This document shows positions 61,701 through 64,000 of a DNA stretch of 64,000 nt, one piece after another (the stretch's first letter is position 1; each line of letters opens with the position of its first letter). The DNA comes from an uncultured Bacteroidales bacterium. Lineage in GTDB: Bacteria > Bacteroidota > Bacteroidia > Bacteroidales > Bacteroidaceae. The stretch spans positions 1 through 64,000 of the forward strand of contig CADCDP010000007.1 of NCBI GenBank assembly GCA_902800305.1, given 5' to 3'. The translations under genes and the position numbers were made by a program. Below the pieces are notes generated by a model that was given only the letters and a program-made list of their open reading frames with translations, did not search any database and was not told the origin of the DNA.

Positions 61701-62711
61701 AGAATTTTTGAGCGTTTCTTTCAGGAAGGGAGAGAAACAGAGTATGTGGGTAGCGGCATCGGACTCTACATCGTGAAGGAGTATGTGGCCATGCACGGCG
61801 GAGAAGTGAGGGTGGAAGACAACCACCCAGAGGGCACCATCATGGAGGTGATGCTGCCCATGGATTGCGAGGAAAGAAAAGCTGCAACTACTGTCATGTC
61901 GGCAGAGGAAGAGACCAGCACGGACAGGGAGGATGCAACCATCAAGGCATCGGCGGGACGAGAAAGGAAGCGACTCTTGGTGGTGGAAGATAACGATGAC
62001 ATGAGGGAGTTTCTGCATCGCTCGTTAAAGGATGACTACGAGGTGGTGACCGCCGAGAACGGGCGAGAGGCACTGGAACGGATACAACAGGAGGATGTGG
62101 ACATGGTGGTGAGCGATGTGATGATGCCCGAGATGGACGGGCGGCAATTGTGCCACCGCATCAAGACGGACATGAGGTGGTCACACATTCCTGTAGTGAT
62201 GCTCACGGCGAAGTCGGCTGAGCAGAACGTGGTGGAGGGACTGAGAGATGGTGCCGACGACTACATTGCCAAGCCCTTCAACCTCGAAATCCTGAAGCTG
62301 CGCATCGCCCGAATACTCGAATGGACGAAGAAGAACCATCGGGAGTTTGGCACGAAAATGGACATCAAGCCCAGCGACATCACCGTCAGCTCCATCGACG
62401 AACAGTTGATAGCACGCGCCACGAAGGAGGTGGAGGCACACATGGACGATGGAGCGTACTCGGTGGAGGAACTGAGCCGTGCCGTAGGCATGACGCGCGG
62501 ACACCTCTACAAGAAGTTGATGGCCATCACGGGACGAAGCCCGCTGGAGTTCATCCGAACGTTGCGCGTGAAGCGTGGACGCGCCTTGCTGGAGCAGTCG
62601 GGAGCGAGTGTGGCTGAAGTGGCTTGGCAGGTAGGGTTGTCACCCAAGTTGTTTGCCAAGTACTTCAAGGATGAGTTCGGCTGTCTGCCTTCGGAATGGA
62701 AGAAGAAATAA
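58722..62711 (+). CDS. hybrid two-component system regulator (sensor kinase fused to AraC-type response regulator)
   Basis: The 1329-residue protein has a signal peptide (about 1-19), two-component propeller repeats forming the periplasmic sensor (about 25-650), a Y_Y_Y domain (about 685-765), a membrane segment (about 775-795), HisKA with phospho-acceptor His834 in 'NVSHDLKTP', an ATP-binding domain (N box 'LLSNAVKYN', 'DTGIGI', 'GSGIGLYI'), a receiver domain with Asp1132 in 'VVSDVMMPEMDG', and an AraC-type DNA-binding domain (about 1220-1329). Such regulators sense oligosaccharides in the periplasm and activate a neighbouring polysaccharide locus. It is divergent from the GH2-GH26-trefoil-GH27 operon, its likely target. 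All catalytic elements missing from the 34843-36273 protein are present here. Confidence 0.96.
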   Translation: MMRILLCLCLLWQTLTLRSEGWTFHWLGAGNGLPDENVKGVVDDGYGFVWFATSNGLVCYDGHGMRRYVLPGVHPSNNDIDFVGADGENRVWVKAFGRIYTYDPRRDVVSADGEELLAEWGVPKKAHLLWGHGDQAVWAADQDGLYRYDAAKGILTKVRNVTGTDIVALARRGKWTMALDGRGGMWRVKEGEGRLVKVTKVALSNYEHHFLYVDGDERLWIYTSHSPVDELLCYDLRENRWVDTPKVGSAYGSIVTALSDDGKGNVWIGTEDGGVCVWKADATTNGEGQTTWLKVGAHGGLNSRHVGCLYRDRQNVMWVGSSKHGVAYTDLDSAPAAERTVLKGKEDVSCLVEDASGTLWVGLDGDGIARINRQGNEPLYLNKENGALPTNLITSLLCERNGTMWAGTFGEGALRLEGGKWHRVTENKANGREAYITCMAEDDEGNVWMGTVMSGLVCQQKDGNKRRLTSENSDLATNSIVCIRGDEEGHLYVGTSTGFYLYDTRMRRFERRGQAMERLGEEFVTALYKDGRGLVWIGTRSGLKVWDERRDSLYEPTTEEVRGRGIRVKSIVEDREGNIWMGTDVGLMAVSVKTAEGEKGKRGGWQLVCSRFGEDDGLEGVVWSNGACRRRGGDCLVGCRDGFVVVKTGMARTTLPKTQVLLTTLSMDSHPVEVGDSTGILEENLHLLKRLELGYSQNSFTVGVSAMLHRGMNGIRYLYRLRGEKDEWMPMVGNLVSFNALASGIYTLEVKAVDGRGWESKVGKLDVVVRPPWWRSGVAVVVYALAVMGGMLWYVKRMKRRHRRNLRRQLMEQEMSQQREMEERKMQFFTNVSHDLKTPLSLMSAPLEKVLKGKLEEGVRKELEVVWRQTRLLMEGVTQLLDFRRMDVGAERLNLKHGDMVAFVQEMVKNMQFYADNRGVKLNVRMDARSIDMNFDEGKMRRVMMNLLSNAVKYNRRGGRVDVTVGTTWREGKTWMRLTVADTGIGIKKENRERIFERFFQEGRETEYVGSGIGLYIVKEYVAMHGGEVRVEDNHPEGTIMEVMLPMDCEERKAATTVMSAEEETSTDREDATIKASAGRERKRLLVVEDNDDMREFLHRSLKDDYEVVTAENGREALERIQQEDVDMVVSDVMMPEMDGRQLCHRIKTDMRWSHIPVVMLTAKSAEQNVVEGLRDGADDYIAKPFNLEILKLRIARILEWTKKNHREFGTKMDIKPSDITVSSIDEQLIARATKEVEAHMDDGAYSVEELSRAVGMTRGHLYKKLMAITGRSPLEFIRTLRVKRGRALLEQSGASVAEVAWQVGLSPKLFAKYFKDEFGCLPSEWKKK

Positions 62712-62739
62712 CCTCGGTATCGCAGCAGTCGGGTTCGGT

Positions 62740-62761
62740 GATGGAGGTATATGCCTCCATC
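62740..62761 (+). other. small hairpin after the hybrid regulator
   Basis: GATGGAGG (62740-62747) pairs with CCTCCATC (62754-62761) over a short loop, 28 bases after the regulator stop. It lacks a T-run and may assist the next hairpin. Confidence 0.45.
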
Positions 62762-62782
62762 CTAAAGATACCTTATGTAAAG

Positions 62783-62818
62783 GAAAACCCCGAAAGTTCG
62801 GCAAGGAACTTTCGGGGT
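62783..62818 (-). terminator. bidirectional terminator between regulator and GH94
   Basis: A perfect 13-bp stem (62787-62799 with 62806-62818) and six-base loop. On the minus strand it is followed by TTTTCC, serving GH94; on the plus strand by CTATTATT. Confidence 0.82.
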
Positions 62819-62867
62819 CTATTATTGTTCGGTGAGAGATTTCTCGCCTTTTTCGTTTGGAGAATGC

Positions 62868-64000
62868 TTAACCCATGATTACCTCCACGGTGTGAGTGCC
62901 TGGAGTGTGGTTAATAATGCGTCCCTCGATGGGCTGGCCATCTACGGTGATGGACTTCACGCCCTTCTGCACGCCGTCGGGGTTCTTCACCGTGATGTCG
63001 AACTCGGCTTCACGGAGCACACGACGGACGCGGTACTCCTTCATCGTCGAGGGGATGCAGGGGTCTATCTCGATGCCCTCGTAGGTGGGCTTGACTCCGA
63101 GGATGTACTGAGTGATGGTCAGCCAGTTCCAGGCAGCGGTGCCTGTCAACCACGAGTTCTTGCCCTCGCCAGGCTTGGCGGCATCCTTGCCTGCCACCAT
63201 CTGGGAATAGACGTAGGGTTCTACCTTGTGGAGCTGCTGATCTTGAATCCATGCAGGGCAAATCTTGGTGTAGTGCTCCCAAGCGTCGTTGCCGCGTCCA
63301 GCCACGGTCTCGCCGATGATGACCCACGGGTTGTTGTGGCAGAAGATACCGGCGTTCTCCTTGTAGCCAGCTGGGTAAGAAGAGATTTCGCCCATTTCCA
63401 CGTGGTAGGTGGTGTAAGCCGGCCAGTTGAGCACCATGCCATGCTCGCAGTCGAGGTACTTCTTGCAGGAGTCGAGTGCCTTATCCACCATGCCGTCCTC
63501 CAAGCCGATGGCGGCCATGGTGCAGAAGCCCTGGCTCTCGATAAAGATTTTACCTTCCTCGTTCTCCTTCGAGCCAATCTTGTTGCCGTAGAAGTCGTAG
63601 GCACGGAGGTACCACTCGCCGTCCCATCCGTCTTTCTTCACGGCAGCGACCATGGCGTCGATGTGGCCCTGGGCGCGGGCGGCCTCTGCCTTGTATGTTG
63701 CGGCATTGCCGCAACACACGGGACGGGCGGCCAACTGCTCGCACAGCTCCACATACTGCTTGCCGACCATGACGAAGAGGCCGGCTATCATCAGGCTCTC
63801 GGCCTTGCTGCCTTCGGTCTTGTTCTCCGTTGTCTGGAAAGACTCGTTGGGGTCCCAAGAGAAACAGTTCAGGTTCAGGCAATCGTTCCAGTCGGCACGA
63901 CCGATAAGCGGAAGGGCATGAGGGCCGAGGTTCTCCACCACGTGGTTGAACGAAATCTTCAGGTGTTCAAAGAGGGTCACCTCGGTGCCAGGTTGGTTGT
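62868..64000 (-). CDS. GH94 phosphorylase (cellobiose phosphorylase-like), C-terminal part
   Basis: Only the last 377 or so codons are in the window; the gene runs off the right edge and its start is not seen. The sequence has GH94 motifs '[20 protein letters not shown]', '[18 protein letters not shown]' (with the catalytic Asp), '[20 protein letters not shown]', '[15 protein letters not shown]' and '[20 protein letters not shown]'. GH94 enzymes split cellobiose or related beta-glucosides with phosphate to give a sugar 1-phosphate in the cytoplasm, saving ATP. Cellobiose is the likely substrate by resemblance. A palindromic repeat (63696-63728) encodes '[10 protein letters not shown]' where homologues, as I recall them, are shorter. 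Confidence 0.9.
   Translation of the reverse strand, partial: NQPGTEVTLFEHLKISFNHVVENLGPHALPLIGRADWNDCLNLNCFSWDPNESFQTTENKTEGSKAESLMIAGLFVMVGKQYVELCEQLAARPVCCGNAATYKAEAARAQGHIDAMVAAVKKDGWDGEWYLRAYDFYGNKIGSKENEEGKIFIESQGFCTMAAIGLEDGMVDKALDSCKKYLDCEHGMVLNWPAYTTYHVEMGEISSYPAGYKENAGIFCHNNPWVIIGETVAGRGNDAWEHYTKICPAWIQDQQLHKVEPYVYSQMVAGKDAAKPGEGKNSWLTGTAAWNWLTITQYILGVKPTYEGIEIDPCIPSTMKEYRVRRVLREAEFDITVKNPDGVQKGVKSITVDGQPIEGRIINHTPGTHTVEVIMG
63696..63728 (+). repeat. palindromic repeat, diverged copy 3 (inside GH94)
   Basis: TGTTGCGGCATTGCCGCAAC plus ACACGGGACGGGC keeps the stem-plus-GGACGGG layout of 12859-12892 and 48624-48657, with compensated stem changes. It is in frame inside the GH94 gene. 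Confidence 0.55.

Overview
The window looks like chromosomal DNA from a polysaccharide-degrading member of the Bacteroidota, most probably Prevotellaceae. Pointers are a SusC/SusD pair, a hybrid two-component regulator, many lipoproteins and secreted glycoside hydrolases, C-terminal tails of the type IX secretion kind, Bacteroidota promoters (TTTG, about 20 bases, TAnnTTTG) and weak ribosome binding sites. No rRNA, tRNA, CRISPR array, phage module or intact insertion sequence was seen. Gene names rest on motifs read by eye.

Layout. (1) 1-6.9 kb: an ORF6N-domain protein, a giant secreted multi-domain protein and a small peptide gene closed by a terminator. (2) 7.0-16.7 kb: two convergent operons built from repeated copies of a DUF6057 membrane protein and a lipoprotein joining a CxxCH haem-type motif to a PD40/TolB-like propeller, headed on the minus strand by a stand-alone DUF4369 lipoprotein. 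This is the best candidate here for an uncharacterised system. (3) 16.9-26.0 kb: a SusC-SusD-SusE-like operon preceded by a GH67 alpha-glucuronidase, suggesting glucuronoxylan use. (4) 26.1-29.1 kb: glutamate dehydrogenase and UDP-glucose dehydrogenase. (5) 29.2-36.3 kb: a minus-strand operon in the order degenerate hybrid regulator, GH3, DUF2752, UpxY/NusG-like antiterminator, CotH-dockerin protein, probably running on into ugd. (6) 36.8-44.7 kb: an LruC-type lipoprotein, a GH115 alpha-glucuronidase and a GH2 enzyme. (7) 44.7-50.6 kb: a minus-strand operon of acetylesterase, patatin, porin and GH9. (8) 50.7-64 kb: a beta-mannan operon (GH2, GH26, trefoil protein, GH27) divergent from a full hybrid two-component regulator, then the end of a GH94 phosphorylase running off the right edge.

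How it fits together. Regions 3, 6, 7 and 8 cover hemicellulose breakdown: 4-O-methyl-glucuronic acid removal (GH67, GH115), mannan cutting and trimming (GH26, GH2, GH27), beta-glucan cutting (GH9), beta-glucoside release (GH3), deacetylation and phosphorolysis (GH94). The 58.7-62.7 kb regulator probably controls the mannan operon.

Non-coding structure is rich: two roughly 200-bp MITE-like elements with the same terminal inverted repeats, a family of short palindromes at cistron boundaries and inside genes, a 25-base repeat shared by two gene ends, and several hairpin terminators. Three protein-level oddities stand out: an antiterminator carrying eleven collagen-like Gly-X-Y triplets, a hybrid regulator that has lost its sensor, its ATPase domain and its phospho-accepting histidine, and an internal duplication filling most of the SusE-like protein.
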